From the NCBI RefSeq assembly GCF_030035675.1, contig NC_084482.1, positions 178,836,373-178,900,372 on the forward strand: a stretch of 64,000 nucleotides of DNA, given 5' to 3'. The stretch comes from Rhineura floridana. Lineage: Eukaryota > Chordata > Lepidosauria > Squamata > Rhineuridae. The notes beneath the pieces are model-generated. The model had not been told where the DNA came from and ran no database searches. It saw only the letters and a list, made by a program, of their open reading frames with translations. The position numbers were made by a program, and so were the translations under genes. Positions 51,001 through 57,072 of this stretch are shown here, piece by piece (position 1 is the first letter of the stretch; every line of letters starts with the position of its first letter).

Positions 51001-54000
51001 GACCATTGGCCATACTGTCCGGGGCTGATGGGAGATGGAGTTCAGCATCTAGAGGGCCACAGGTTCCCTGCTCCTACTGTACATGTCTACTCAGAAGCCA
51101 GTCCCACTGAGTTTAATGGAGCTTAATCCAGGGTAAATGGGTATAGGATTGCAGTTTTAAGGGACTATCTGCTCATTCAGTTAAACGGCATGGTCAGGTC
51201 CTTCCTGGATGGTACCACTTCAAACAGAAGGTTAGGGAGTGAATTTTTGAAAGTGTTCCCGTGACATAAGCATCCTTGCAAATAGTGAACTAGCTACATA
51301 TCAAGGACAGATTCTAGGCTTAGTCTCTCTCTCAATACTGCTACTTATCTACAGGCAGAATTATTGGAGAAGCACATTAGCTGGAGGAGCACATTAAAAA
51401 ATACTGTATTAGTAATAGTGAAGGACTCTAGTTTATATCTTTTATGAACATACAGTTCAGCTTAATAACCAAACCATGGTTTCCTCAGCAGATGTCCCTA
51501 GCTATGCTAGGGGACACTTTCACTGTGTATGTATGGAGACCTAACAGATGTATTGGGGGCAGCAATGTTATTGTTTCTGAACCCTGAAATGACCATTATA
51601 CAGTTTCCCAGCCTCTGGAAAGCATACCTAAAAATTATGGTGATACGTAAAGTAAAATCCAGTTCCACTGAAACATTTGTAGATCAGAACCTGTCTGTTG
51701 TAGCATGTTTATTTACAGGGATGTCTTTTACTTTGGGATTAATTTAATATTATACACTCTTTAGAGAAGTTCACTATTTGGACTTACTTGATTGCGTGTA
51801 GTGAATGTAATAAATATTCCAGTCTTTTTATATGTGGATGCAGATGTATTTCTGGATGTTAATCTCAGTGCCTATCCAAGTCTGATAAACTCCACAGAAG
51901 TATTTCTTTTGGGAACTGTTTGCTTTACTAATCTGGTTAAACTAATTAAAGTGATACAGTGTCTTTGCCAAAGTGGTTCAGGATTTGGAAGATGTTCTTG
52001 ATGTCATTAGCCCTTGATTGTTGCCTTTGTGCAAAGGTACCAACTTCCAATCCCCATTCCAGACCTCAAGTGCATTATTTGTTGTGATGTCTGGTCTCAC
52101 TGCTTGTGCTGTGACCAGTCAACAAGGCTTCAAAATGTAGCACCTTCAGCTCCCTTCTGGAGGGAAGTGCATTATTTTTGGTCTGTATCACCACCTCTCA
52201 GTGGACAAAAAGACTACCCCCCCAAAACATATAAACATATTCCTAATTGTATTGTGCATTTGTTTGGAATTTAATTGTAAGCCACCTTGGGAGCTTGAAA
52301 CCACCTTGCTGTTGAAGAGCAAGATATAAGTATTATCAAGCAGAAAATACGGGTTTACAAAGGTTGGGATTACTGCTTTTAGGGTCACATTAATGAGGAC
52401 AGGGGCTTTGCTGGGATGGTGGTGGAAGGGGTCTGCTTCTTCCCTCCTTGGCTCACAAACTCAAAGGCCACATGCAGTCCATGCAGGCAAACCAAGTAAG
52501 CCACACCAGTTTTGTGGACCTCTGCTTTTTCTTTTCCGTAGCTTTGGACATTAATATATTATCTTCCTTACTTGCAAAAAGCTTGCAAATCTGATCACTT
52601 TGTCATTTTGTTGCAGGTGTTTGTCAGACGGATGCAGGGAGGGATCCAGAAGTTGATCCTCACCTTGTTGTTTACCGACAGCCAAAGCTATGCTTGGGGT
52701 ACAATAAGGAGGCTTGGAAAGGAGAAGATATAGCTGACAGGATACTTGTGGCAGATAAAACAGGTATAGAACCTGTTAATCTGGAAAGTATTTTGCACAA
52801 TTCAGTTTAATAAAGACCACCAGTGCATCAAGGTAGCCTTTTTTAGACATTCAGAGATACTTTTTTTCTTTATTAGAACATTTATATGCTGCCCTTCATT
52901 TAAAATTCCACCCTTCATTTTTGTAGTAACAACTATTGTTTCCAACTATATTTTGTTGCCACCTTCACTCATAAGTAGCATATTTCTAACAACTGTGAAA
53001 GCAGCTCCTTTTAGTCTGAAAGAATGTTGGGTAGAATCTAGAGGACAACAAATTGTTTAGGGAATTCTTCCCCACTGAAATGAATAGAAGCCATGTAATA
53101 TATATATTTATAGCCCCTTCTCTCAAAGGAGCCCATCCTTGCCGTGGCAAAAGAGAATCTCTGAGAAGACTATAATCCATGATGGTTCCATAATATCTTA
53201 TGATCTTGAATCAGTTTTCTTTGGCAAGGACAGTAGCTTTTTGGGTTGCACATTTACAGGTTTGCTGTCCACAGCAGCACACAGTTGGTCTCATGAAAGG
53301 AAGCATCAGCCTGTAGTTTATCTACTCAGTTAATTACTCATTGCTGAATTGACAGGAAAGAAAAATGTAAACATGTATTCTACATAAGGTAGAGCTAGAT
53401 ATTTGGCAGAGACCTTGGTCTCCTCCAACAGCAACAAAACGACAGAAAGGTGCACTGTTCTAACACAGAAGTGATGGTACCAATTTCACCCTTGCAGTCC
53501 CTTCCCTTTTCCAAACACACCTTCATAATTCCCCCTTTGGGAGCAACATCTGCAAGAAATAGTTGCAGTGGAACAGCAGCAAGGGGGGGTGGGGGACTAC
53601 GACTCCCACGGATGCTTTTCTTCTTAATATCTTGCCCTCCTGTTTTCCATCTGTCCATCAGAGAACCAAGTTCCTAAATCCACATATTTGTTATTTCCAA
53701 TCTTAGGACTCTGTGTACTCTGATGATGATACTAATGATAATATAATAGTAGTGCACTAATATAATGATTGTTGTTGGTAGTAAGATAACCCAAATTCTG
53801 TTTCACAAAAAGCTAGATGTCTGTAACCTGTGCAATTCTGCAAATTAAATGCAATGCATGGTTTATTTTATGTAATTTATTCTGCTTTTGCTAACCATAA
53901 GGAGGGGCAAGAAGCTATTCAGAGCACTATGACCCCAACCCTGATCACTACAAATCTTATTCAGCAACTCCTGTAGCGTCTGACATTTCACTAGGCAATA

Positions 54001-55795
54001 GGTGCGCACTTCATAACATTTGCAATCATGAGGGATAGGAGCTTGCGTTTTGTTTAGAAGGATTTAGCTTCCTAAGAATCGTAACTTTTATGTGCCAGTG
54101 CCATTTCCTGGGCTCCCACAGAATGGCATTATGTGCATAGTCCTATCCGTGCTGAAGAATGAATGGAGCCCCCCCCTTAACTTCTAACAAAACATGTCAG
54201 TCCACAAAGCCACCGCTGCCTATTCTATCTGGAGCCTAGTTACCCCAAATCCTACGTTGTTGTTTTTTCCTCTCTCCCTCCAGGCTACAGCTTGCCAGTT
54301 GTCTGCACCGATTGCAGCGGGAGCACGGATAGCATGAGTGTCACCATTTACCCCAATGATCCAGATTATTATCCACTGTCTCCAGAGACTGCGCCTCCAA
54401 ATGCTTCCAGTAGCAAAGAGTCCAGCAGGCATGACAGCATATCTGCTGCAAACTATCAAGGTTCTCTAAAGTGCAATGGGACTGTAAGCAGCAGAAAATC
54501 AGATGTTGGTGTTACCATCTACCCCAGTAATCACGACAGGATGCCAGCTGCTAGCCCAAGCAAGCCACCATTGGTGGACAGCAAAGGTGTGTTGTTGTGT
54601 TTAATTTCTTAGACATACCTATTACGTTTTCAAATGCTTGAACCTGTGCCCCTCTAGATGTTCTTGGGACTCCATCTTCTGTCAGCCCCAGCTAGCATGA
54701 CCAACGGTCAGAAATGATAGGTCTTGGTGTCCAGCAACATCTGGAAAACCACACATTCCCCAACCCTTTCCTGATAAATCACTCCTGCCTGTTAGATTTT
54801 GTAACATGGAAAAGGGATGTATATTTGCTTGTGAGACCGACATGACGATTTAGGACTAATTCGTATCATCATAAATTTATCTTGCAAATGATCCCTGTGG
54901 AGTTGCTTTCCTATATACAGTTTGGTTCTAGAGTCACACCCTTTGTCAGGGAAGCAAAACATGTTTGTACAAAACATATTTATGAAAATACAACACAAGA
55001 TGAAACCATCTTTTTAGAGATCATTAGGTAATTTTGCCAAGGAGGACCCCATAAGTCTTGTGGGATGAGAAGGGAGGACCATCCAAAAAATGCTATTTGG
55101 GAGGCACAAGAGGCGAGTGCCTAAATAAAAAAAATGGTGGCTGTGTTCCCTGCACTATCACAGAAAAATCTCGGATGCATTGACAAAACTAGATTCAAGT
55201 ATGAGTTGCTTCCAATCTTGAACTGAGATTGTTTCCCAGGAGCATGTGCATTACTGCAGGGAATTCTGGGGCATGTTCTAAATTGGCAAAGAATCCTGCA
55301 TCACATGAGAGTCAAGATGCAAAGCTGAATCTCTGCTTATGACTCCAGCTAATGCCTAGCTCCATCAAACATGAACACAACTAGTCATGAATGAAAAAAG
55401 TCAAACTAGAAATTGATGGACATTAATAGCCAAAATTAATTTTTAATTATATTTGGTTAGGTCTAAGTGTGTGTGTGTGTGTCAATGTTTGAAATTTAAG
55501 TGCATATATATTGGAAGAGATAGCCAACAGCAAAGTTTTGAAAAACTCTGCTATATGTGACATTTACCTTCCTCCCTGAAAGCTTTGCTGTTATTTTCTT
55601 ACAGGCTCTTCACAGCCTTTAGCAAAAACCTCTGAGCCTTACGGCTTCCTGCTGCCTTCTGAAGCCTCGTTAAGGCATCTAAAAGGAACTGCTGAACTAT
55701 GTCAGACATTTCCAGAGATGGAAGCTAAACAAACGCTTCTCTCCAATGGACATTTACCAAGGTCACGTGACTCCCTTCATGAATTAAGCCACTGA
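13615..55795 (+). CDS. LRIG1: LRIG1, exons for mid-LRR to C-terminus (whole gene span seen here)
   Basis: LRIG1 is a single-pass plasma-membrane protein that binds ErbB, MET and RET receptors and lowers their signalling (family knowledge). Sixteen exons can be joined in phase: LRR exons, LRR C-cap, three Ig domains, transmembrane helix, cytoplasmic tail. Several stretches are almost identical to human LRIG1 as I remember it, for example [19 protein letters not shown] in Ig2, [10 protein letters not shown] before the membrane and [14 protein letters not shown]-like residues after it, and YPSNHDRM in the tail. This favours LRIG1 over LRIG2 or LRIG3. Signal peptide, LRR N-cap and first LRRs are not seen and should lie left of the window. 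If the exon count follows human (19, from memory), these are exons 4 to 19. An in-frame TGA lies at 50803-50805 in the tail. Introns carry many transposon remnants. The gene is convergent with SLC25A26. Confidence 0.95.
13753..15583 (+). other. LRIG1 intron, no repeat recognised
   Basis: AT-rich unique-looking sequence with homopolymer runs of T, C and A. An open stretch at 14192-14518 is low-complexity and not protein-like. Nothing else is seen. Confidence 0.6.
15584..15727 (+). CDS. LRIG1: LRIG1 exon, two LRRs
   Basis: 144 bp (two 24-residue repeats) between TTGCAG and GTGAGT. Reads [18 protein letters not shown] then [19 protein letters not shown], matching human [19 protein letters not shown] almost exactly. 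Both ends split a Leu codon, so the repeat unit is kept across the splice sites. Confidence 0.95.
17210..17326. mobile_element. 117-bp palindromic hAT MITE, second copy
   Basis: Same family and length as 13224-13340. Flanked by CAAATATA on both sides (17202-17209 and 17327-17334). Only a few differences from the first copy. Confidence 0.95.
17530..17600 (-). repeat. LINE 3' tail (L2-type), reversed
   Basis: TTATTTATTTATTAAATATA, then TATCCTGCCCTTCCTCTCAG and AAGGAGCCCAGG, the reverse of the shared tail. Confidence 0.6.
17850..18350 (+). mobile_element. L2 LINE fragment with RT motif
   Basis: Reads [12 protein letters not shown] and [12 protein letters not shown] / [17 protein letters not shown]-like reverse transcriptase residues in different frames, then jumps to the KTFLFLQAF-like end and an AAATAAATAAATAA tail. 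Much of the gene between is missing. Confidence 0.75.
18964..19107 (+). CDS. LRIG1: LRIG1 exon, two LRRs
   Basis: 144 bp between TTTTAG and GTAAGT. Reads [18 protein letters not shown] then [20 protein letters not shown], nearly identical to human [16 protein letters not shown] and [19 protein letters not shown]. Phase agrees with both neighbours. Confidence 0.96.
19288..19350 (+). repeat. Short dispersed repeat
   Basis: Resembles other copies near 51080, 56476, 59525 and 61690: GGGAGTAAGCCCACTGAACA then CAGTGGGACTAAACTTCTGT. Confidence 0.5.
20587..20768. mobile_element. MITE with inverted ends
   Basis: CAGTGGCAGCTGGCAGCTCC at the left; the right end carries the inverse (GGATTCCACTGCTTCACTGA then GATGGAGCTG). 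A relative lies at 42519-42662. Confidence 0.65.
20935..21180 (+). mobile_element. CR1 LINE 3' end
   Basis: Matches the end of the CR1 at 63310-63889 (CAGAAGAGGACAAACCTCTG, AATGGAACCAATTACC, TTTTTAAGCAGAGGCTGGGC) and closes in TATGATTCT. Confidence 0.8.
21568..21711 (+). CDS. LRIG1: LRIG1 exon, two LRRs
   Basis: 144 bp between CTTCTAG and GTGAGT. Reads [18 protein letters not shown] then [11 protein letters not shown] and [11 protein letters not shown], matching human [11 protein letters not shown] and [11 protein letters not shown]. The WSFCQ segment is a family hallmark in the middle of the LRR array. Confidence 0.95.
21785..22290 (+). mobile_element. L2 LINE 3' part
   Basis: Begins with a degraded LDYCNALYVGLPLK-like segment (TTTGGATTACTGCAGTGTGC), then residues like IAYASPSS, and ends near 22290 with [16 protein letters not shown]-like codons. 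Frames are broken. Confidence 0.65.
22290..22390 (-). repeat. Reversed LINE tail with TAT repeats
   Basis: About eight TAT units followed by GCCCGCTCTTCACCAATAGG and TCCCAGGGCAGG, the reverse of a variant tail. Confidence 0.55.
23428..23571 (+). CDS. LRIG1: LRIG1 exon, two LRRs
   Basis: 144 bp between TTCCTAG and GTATGT. Reads [17 protein letters not shown] then [20 protein letters not shown], the second half identical to human [16 protein letters not shown]. Same split-Leu boundaries as its neighbours. Confidence 0.96.
23705..24180 (+). mobile_element. L2 LINE 3' end
   Basis: Reads ...[18 protein letters not shown] and FLFQQAF-like L2 C-terminal residues, then TTTTAAAG-rich UTR and the tail GGCTCCTTCTGGGAGGAAGG. 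Confidence 0.8.
24129..24180. repeat. ATGA tetranucleotide microsatellite
   Basis: About 12 units of GAAT/ATGA growing from the L2 tail. Confidence 0.97.
26207..26287 (+). CDS. LRIG1: LRIG1 exon, one LRR
   Basis: 81 bp between CTCTCCAG and GTGAGT. Reads [18 protein letters not shown] then TGLENLSML, matching human [19 protein letters not shown] exactly in its first part. Three residues longer than a standard 24-residue repeat, as in human. Confidence 0.95.
29570..31665 (+). mobile_element. CR1 LINE, long but internally deleted, with nested SINE
   Basis: Order on the + strand: ORF1 esterase-like motif VVMVHIGTS (about 29590), ORF2 endonuclease ([20 protein letters not shown] and [10 protein letters not shown], 30100-30300), SINE insertion, endonuclease continued ([20 protein letters not shown]), RT start ([18 protein letters not shown] to about 31420), then a jump to the 3' end (31433-31665, ACATCTGGCTGGGCACTGTC, CAGCAGGCTCTTCTTAAGTT). 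Frame broken by several stops and shifts. Most of the RT domain is deleted. Confidence 0.88.
30301..30477 (+). mobile_element. Sauria-type SINE nested in the CR1
   Basis: tRNA-like head (GTGTGGTGTAGTGGTTAAGG, then GGTTTGAATCACTGG), body (GGGTGACCTTGGGCCAGTCA) and tail CATAAGTCGGAATCAACTTG typical of Bov-B-tailed squamate SINEs. TTCAACTACCCT at 30289-30300 and again from 30478 is the target duplication. Boundaries good to a few bases. Confidence 0.92.
33120..33260. repeat. Short dispersed repeat, inverted double copy
   Basis: CCTATTGAAATCAATGGGAC and CCCCATTGATTTTAATGAAA lie head to head, both of the kind found in the 80-bp dispersed repeat. Confidence 0.4.
34033..34633. mobile_element. hAT-like non-autonomous element, about 600 bp
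   Basis: Left end CAGGGGTGGGGAATTTTTTA; right end GAGGTTCCCCATTTGGT. Flanks CTCTAGAG and TTCTAGAA resemble a decayed target duplication. Inside are GCCAAATTTGGCC and TTGCTACAGCAGGAG repeats. The open frame across it (34200-34718) has no protein likeness. Confidence 0.75.
35220..35291 (+). CDS. LRIG1: LRIG1 exon, one LRR
   Basis: 72 bp, donor GTGAGT. Reads [20 protein letters not shown] then LEHL, against human [20 protein letters not shown]. The acceptor is odd: the pyrimidine tract is about 30-50 bases upstream and the bases before the AG are purine-rich. A CTGAC branch-like site near 35193 with no AG until 35218-35219 makes it workable. The exon begins with A, still completing Leu (CTA). 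Confidence 0.92.
35292..36796 (+). other. LRIG1 intron
   Basis: Apart from a degraded hAT-type MITE at 36290-36385, no repeat or coding signal is seen. Confidence 0.6.
36290..36385. mobile_element. Degraded hAT-type MITE
   Basis: CCTGTCATCCCTGCCCATTG, ATGGGAGTTTGGAGTCCAAC and AAGGTTCCCCATTCCTG, the right part of the 6573-6710 family. Confidence 0.65.
36797..36868 (+). CDS. LRIG1: LRIG1 exon, last full LRR
   Basis: 72 bp between TTCTATAG and GTAAGT. Reads [18 protein letters not shown] then KNLKEL, against human NLGGNAIRSVQFDAFVKM and KNLKEL. Ends with the split Leu that leads into the LRR C-cap. Confidence 0.95.
37765..37925 (+). mobile_element. CR1 3' fragment
   Basis: TTAGACAAATTCATGAAGGA onward matches the 3' end of the CR1 at 31433-31665. 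Confidence 0.7.
38530..38837. mobile_element. MITE with long inverted arms
   Basis: Arms of about 85 bases: left GGCCACACCTACGCCAGAC to GAAGTGTAGTTTGTGAAG; right CTTTCACAAACTACACTTCC to GATGTGAATGTAGCCAG. The centre (38620-38740) is unrelated. No transposase. Confidence 0.8.
38990..39765 (+). repeat. Pyrimidine-rich tandem array with four core units
   Basis: Four copies of an about 85-base core (starting near 39101, 39330, 39526 and 39681: GGTCAGTTTCACCTATCCTA, AAGCATGATT, TAAATCCCATTGAACTCA, GCATGCAAATGATCA), separated by variable CCCTCC/CTTCCT tracts. Unit spacing falls from about 229 to 196 to 155 bases. The open frames in it come from the composition. Confidence 0.85.
39780..40125 (-). 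repeat. Left arm of a long inverted repeat
   Basis: Its reverse complement shares TTGGACTG..AAAGACCAACCC, TTTGTAGGGCA, GAGGAGTTCAGGTCTC, GGTGCATTCACT and AGAAATATC..TGGGCT with 40880-41160. It is contiguous with the last core unit of the tandem array, so both seem to belong to one unclassified element. Confidence 0.8.
40880..41160 (+). repeat. Right arm of a long inverted repeat
   Basis: Opposite orientation to 39780-40125, about 750 bases apart. By eye the arms agree over most of about 280 bases. It ends about 100 bases before the LRR C-cap exon. Confidence 0.8.
41266..41429 (+). CDS. LRIG1: LRIG1 exon, LRR C-terminal cap
   Basis: 164 bp between CCCTCTAG and GTAAGT. Reads [19 protein letters not shown], then [13 protein letters not shown] and AESFVC. 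The Cys pattern CxC...C...C is that of an LRRCT cap, with the four cysteines expected to form two disulfides. Human has [15 protein letters not shown] and [13 protein letters not shown]. The exon ends one base into a codon, and the following exons keep this phase. Confidence 0.96.
41840..41980 (+). repeat. Possible LINE 3' tail
   Basis: T-rich stretch ending GCTGCTTGAGCCCTGGAAAG and ACAAATAAATAAAGG, like a diverged L2-type tail. Confidence 0.4.
42519..42662. mobile_element. MITE with inverted ends
   Basis: CAGTGGCAGCTGGTGGCTCC, then CAGTGGGGCAGTGGAATCC; right end GGATTCCACTGCCCCACTGA, then CATGGAGCCACCACCGCCAT. Same family as 20587-20768, better kept. Confidence 0.85.
42871..42965. mobile_element. 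hAT (Charlie/MER5-type) left end
   Basis: CAGGGGTTCTCAAACTTTTT is the usual terminal sequence of this group. The right end was not placed. Confidence 0.65.
44965..45015. repeat. TA microsatellite
   Basis: About 22 TA dinucleotides. Confidence 0.97.
45126..45242. mobile_element. hAT-type MITE
   Basis: CAGGGGTGATGCTGGACTG, palindromic core ACTCCCATCATCCC against GGTTGATGGGAGCTGAAG, and GGGTCCCCATTCCTG at the right. Confidence 0.75.
46316..46633 (+). CDS. LRIG1: LRIG1 exon, Ig-like C2 domain 1
   Basis: 318 bp between GTTTTCCAG and GTGAGT. Reads [40 protein letters not shown] and [17 protein letters not shown], with the Ig cysteines and core Trp in place. Against the human segment GEVMEYTTILHL this copy has [11 protein letters not shown], one residue shorter and locally diverged, and an extra Cys (HEGCYQC for HEGRYQC). 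Otherwise very close to human. Confidence 0.96.
46634..47396 (+). other. LRIG1 intron between Ig1 and Ig2
   Basis: 763 bases; no repeat or regulatory element recognised. Confidence 0.6.
47397..47678 (+). CDS. LRIG1: LRIG1 exon, Ig-like domain 2
   Basis: 282 bp between CCCTCAG and GTAAGG. Reads [40 protein letters not shown] and [20 protein letters not shown]. Ig cysteines (LEC...YSC) and core Trp are present. NAS and the human NAT share an N-glycosylation sequon. This is the best conserved part of the gene. Confidence 0.97.
47679..48600 (+). other. LRIG1 intron between Ig2 and Ig3
   Basis: 922 bases; no repeat or regulatory element recognised. Confidence 0.6.
48601..49020 (+). CDS. LRIG1: LRIG1 exon, Ig-like domain 3 and transmembrane helix
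   Basis: 420 bp between CCTTGCAG and GTAGGC. Ig3 reads [20 protein letters not shown] to [17 protein letters not shown]. It is followed by a short CRKDGTT stem, a hydrophobic stretch of about 23 residues ([20 protein letters not shown] and onward) and a basic stop-transfer RKK, so the exon spans outside, membrane and the first tail residues. It ends in SVTNT plus one base. Confidence 0.97.
49021..50740 (+). other. LRIG1 intron after transmembrane exon
   Basis: Holds a short reversed CR1 3' fragment (50040-50160). The open stretch at 49579-49884 is Cys-rich but short, with no homology I recognise, and is taken as chance. Confidence 0.55.
50040..50160 (-). mobile_element. CR1 3' fragment, reversed
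   Basis: The reverse complement matches 31590-31665 (GTCCTGCTTGCAGG...CATCTG...CAGGATGCTGGTCTAAAT). Confidence 0.65.
50741..50866 (+). CDS. LRIG1: LRIG1 exon, proximal cytoplasmic tail, with in-frame TGA
   Basis: 126 bp between TCCTTCCCAG and GTATGG. Reads [21 protein letters not shown], stop, then [20 protein letters not shown]. Human has TLSDRQETVV...GHIESNG, so the stop replaces Arg and is one CpG transition (CGA to TGA) away. The frame holds on both sides. Translated as it stands, the protein would end 21 codons into this exon and lose nearly all of the tail. The exon is 42 codons with phase 1 at both ends, so skipping it keeps the frame and removes the stop. A sequencing error or a minor allele is equally possible. 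Confidence 0.93.
50942..51076. mobile_element. hAT-type MITE
   Basis: CAGGGGTGGAGAACCTTTGG at the left, GGGCCACAGGTTCCCTGCTC at the right; flanks CTATACAT and CTGTACAT are a 7/8 target duplication. Confidence 0.85.
51080..51155 (+). repeat. Short dispersed repeat
   Basis: CATGTCTACTCAGAAGCCAG, TCCCACTGAGTTTAATGGAG, GGTATAGGATTGCAG. Abuts the MITE at 50942-51076; the element seems to have inserted at the start of this repeat. Confidence 0.6.
52230..52345 (+). repeat. Possible LINE 3' tail
   Basis: TAATTGTAAGCCACCTTGGG and GAAGAGCAAGATATAAG resemble the tail of squamate L2-group repeats. Confidence 0.45.
52617..52763 (+). CDS. LRIG1: LRIG1 exon, cytoplasmic tail
   Basis: 147 bp between TTTTGTTGCAG and GTATAG. 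Reads [20 protein letters not shown], then [18 protein letters not shown] and LVADKT. It aligns with human SNGVC and RQPKLC...KEPWK; the rest is diverged, as expected for an unstructured tail. Phase 1 at both ends. It stays fully open although it lies after the TGA in the previous exon. Confidence 0.88.
52764..53901 (+). other. LRIG1 intron
   Basis: Small degraded LINE-tail-like pieces near 52868-52920 and 53085-53135; otherwise nothing recognised. Confidence 0.5.
53902..53994 (+). CDS. LRIG1: Possible extra LRIG1 tail exon (cassette)
   Basis: After a good acceptor (pyrimidine-rich, GCTAAC branch-like site, ATAAG) the frame from the previous exon reads [20 protein letters not shown] then [11 protein letters not shown], rich in Tyr and Asp and protein-like. 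It ends in phase 1, matching the next exon, only if the donor is GC (CTAG|GCAATA). The nearby GT donor (54002) gives a 100-bp exon that breaks the frame. I recall no such segment in human LRIG1. The flanking exons also join directly in phase, so this could be a cassette or not an exon at all. Confidence 0.45.
54284..54586 (+). CDS. LRIG1: LRIG1 exon, distal cytoplasmic tail
   Basis: 303 bp between TCCCTCCAG and GTGTGT. Reads [37 protein letters not shown] and [11 protein letters not shown], and ends [13 protein letters not shown]...VDSKG. It aligns with human RVVCSDC and LYPSNHDRM. The VTIYP motif occurs twice (VTIYPND and VTIYPSN), about 55 residues apart. Ser-rich and Tyr-bearing, consistent with a tail open to phosphorylation (inference). 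Confidence 0.92.
54587..55604 (+). other. LRIG1 last intron
   Basis: Degraded hAT-type MITE at 54640-54775 and a short GT run near 55469-55483; otherwise nothing recognised. Confidence 0.55.
54640..54775. mobile_element. Degraded hAT-type MITE
   Basis: CAGCCCCAGCTAGCATGACC in the middle and ACACATTCCCCAACCCTTTC at the right; same family as 6573-6710, diverged. Confidence 0.65.
55605..55795 (+). CDS. LRIG1: LRIG1 last coding exon and stop
   Basis: Acceptor TTTCTTACAG. Reads [40 protein letters not shown] and [19 protein letters not shown], then TGA at 55793-55795. Human has LLVSNGHLPKACDASPES and runs on about 20 residues further, so this C-terminus differs at its very end. The 3' UTR follows in the same exon. 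Confidence 0.92.
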
Positions 55796-56475
55796 AAAGA
55801 TCACAACGGACCGAGGAAACTGCTATGTGCAAATTAAACGGAGCATACTATATATGTACAGAATTTCTTCGCACAAAACTATCTAGGCTACTTCTACCTC
55901 AAGTTTTGAACTGACAGCTTCTTAAATGAAAGAAAAAAGAAAGAGAAAACAAAATGAGGTATAAGAAGCAAACTTGTGTTGGGGAACAGCGTCCTATCAA
56001 AGCGGTGCCCATTTGTACATAGTTGTAAAAGCTTCCCTGGAAGTATCTGTAGCTCACACGTTGCATATAAAGCACAGAAATGCAAAAGGTTATTGTCAAA
56101 AGTGAAAAGAAAAATATTTGATAACAAAACTGTATATAAGAGTTTTCATATATATATAAATCTATATCTATATATATTATATCTTCTAACAGAGGTTATT
56201 TTATTCCTTGGTGCATGATTGAACTGAGTGAAATTATACAATGTTCACAACATACATTGTTTTCTTGCTGTAAGGTTGCTGTTAGGTTTAGATTTTTGTT
56301 TTATTCCCCAAGCGTTCTTGTGCCTTAGGCAAGAGAAAAAGAAAAACAAAAAAGGGCAGACTTATGCATTTGTTCTAATGGAACAGACTTCGTGAAATTT
56401 TCCTTTTTTTATAGCAAGTATTGAATTGGTTTACGAATTCAAATATCTCATCAGAAATATTGCACTTACAGCACA

Positions 56476-56556
56476 GTCTTATGTCTACTCAGAAGTGAGT
56501 CTTAATTGGGTTCAGTGGGACTTACTGCCAGGTAAGAGTATAGGATTGTAGCCTTA
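56476..56556 (+). repeat. Short dispersed repeat in LRIG1 3' UTR
   Basis: TATGTCTACTCAGAAGTGAG, GGGTTCAGTGGGACTTACTG, GTATAGGATTGTAGCC. Confidence 0.6.
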
Positions 56557-56879
56557 AAGTTTTAAACTGCGATTTATTACTTCAGCATTGCTAAGCAGAG
56601 GTGATACAGAATGCCCCAGGAACATCTGAATTGTACGTTCCTTGAAAAAAATGGGAGTTTAACAAGAGTGAAGGTACGTTATTAAACAGTTGTGCTTTGG
56701 CACAATTCCCATTCAGTGCAATCAGGCTTGTAGAGAAGGGGGAAGAGGGTTTCAATTTCTTTTGAATAGCACTGCTTAAACCTCTTAGCTGCTATTATGA
56801 ATGCTGGGATACATACATACATACTCATACATATGCACACATCCACTTGACTTCAAACAAATTTTAGAGGCACACAGCC

Positions 56880-57072
56880 TTGTATACACATAGTATAAAG
56901 CAACTTTTTGAGTCATCTAGCTCAGTATTCTCTACAGTGACAGATCGTGGCTCTTCAGAGCTTCAGACGAGGGCCTCTTCCAGTCCTGCCGGAAGATGCC
57001 TGGCATCTAGGGACTAGGAACCTTCTACATGCACAGCAGATGCTCTGTCACTGAGCTACATCCCTTCCCCAT
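56880..57072 (-). mobile_element. tRNA-derived SINE in LRIG1 3' UTR
   Basis: On the - strand: head GGGAAGGGATGTAGCTCAGT, then GACAGAGCATCTGC; body with CCTAGATGCCAGGCATCTTC; tail TGAGCTAGATGACTC. More complete than the split copy at 757-1901. If the UTR runs to 59040, the SINE is part of the mRNA in antisense. Confidence 0.85.

Larger units (their letters stand above)
50867..52616 (+). other. LRIG1 intron
   Basis: Holds a hAT-type MITE (50942-51076) abutting a short dispersed repeat (51080-51155), and a possible LINE tail (52230-52345). Otherwise nothing recognised. Confidence 0.55.

Noticed and set aside
13615-55795. LRIG2 or LRIG3 instead of LRIG1
   Set aside because: Ig2 ([19 protein letters not shown]), the membrane region and tail motifs ([20 protein letters not shown]) agree with human LRIG1 as remembered, and the neighbour SLC25A26 fits LRIG1.
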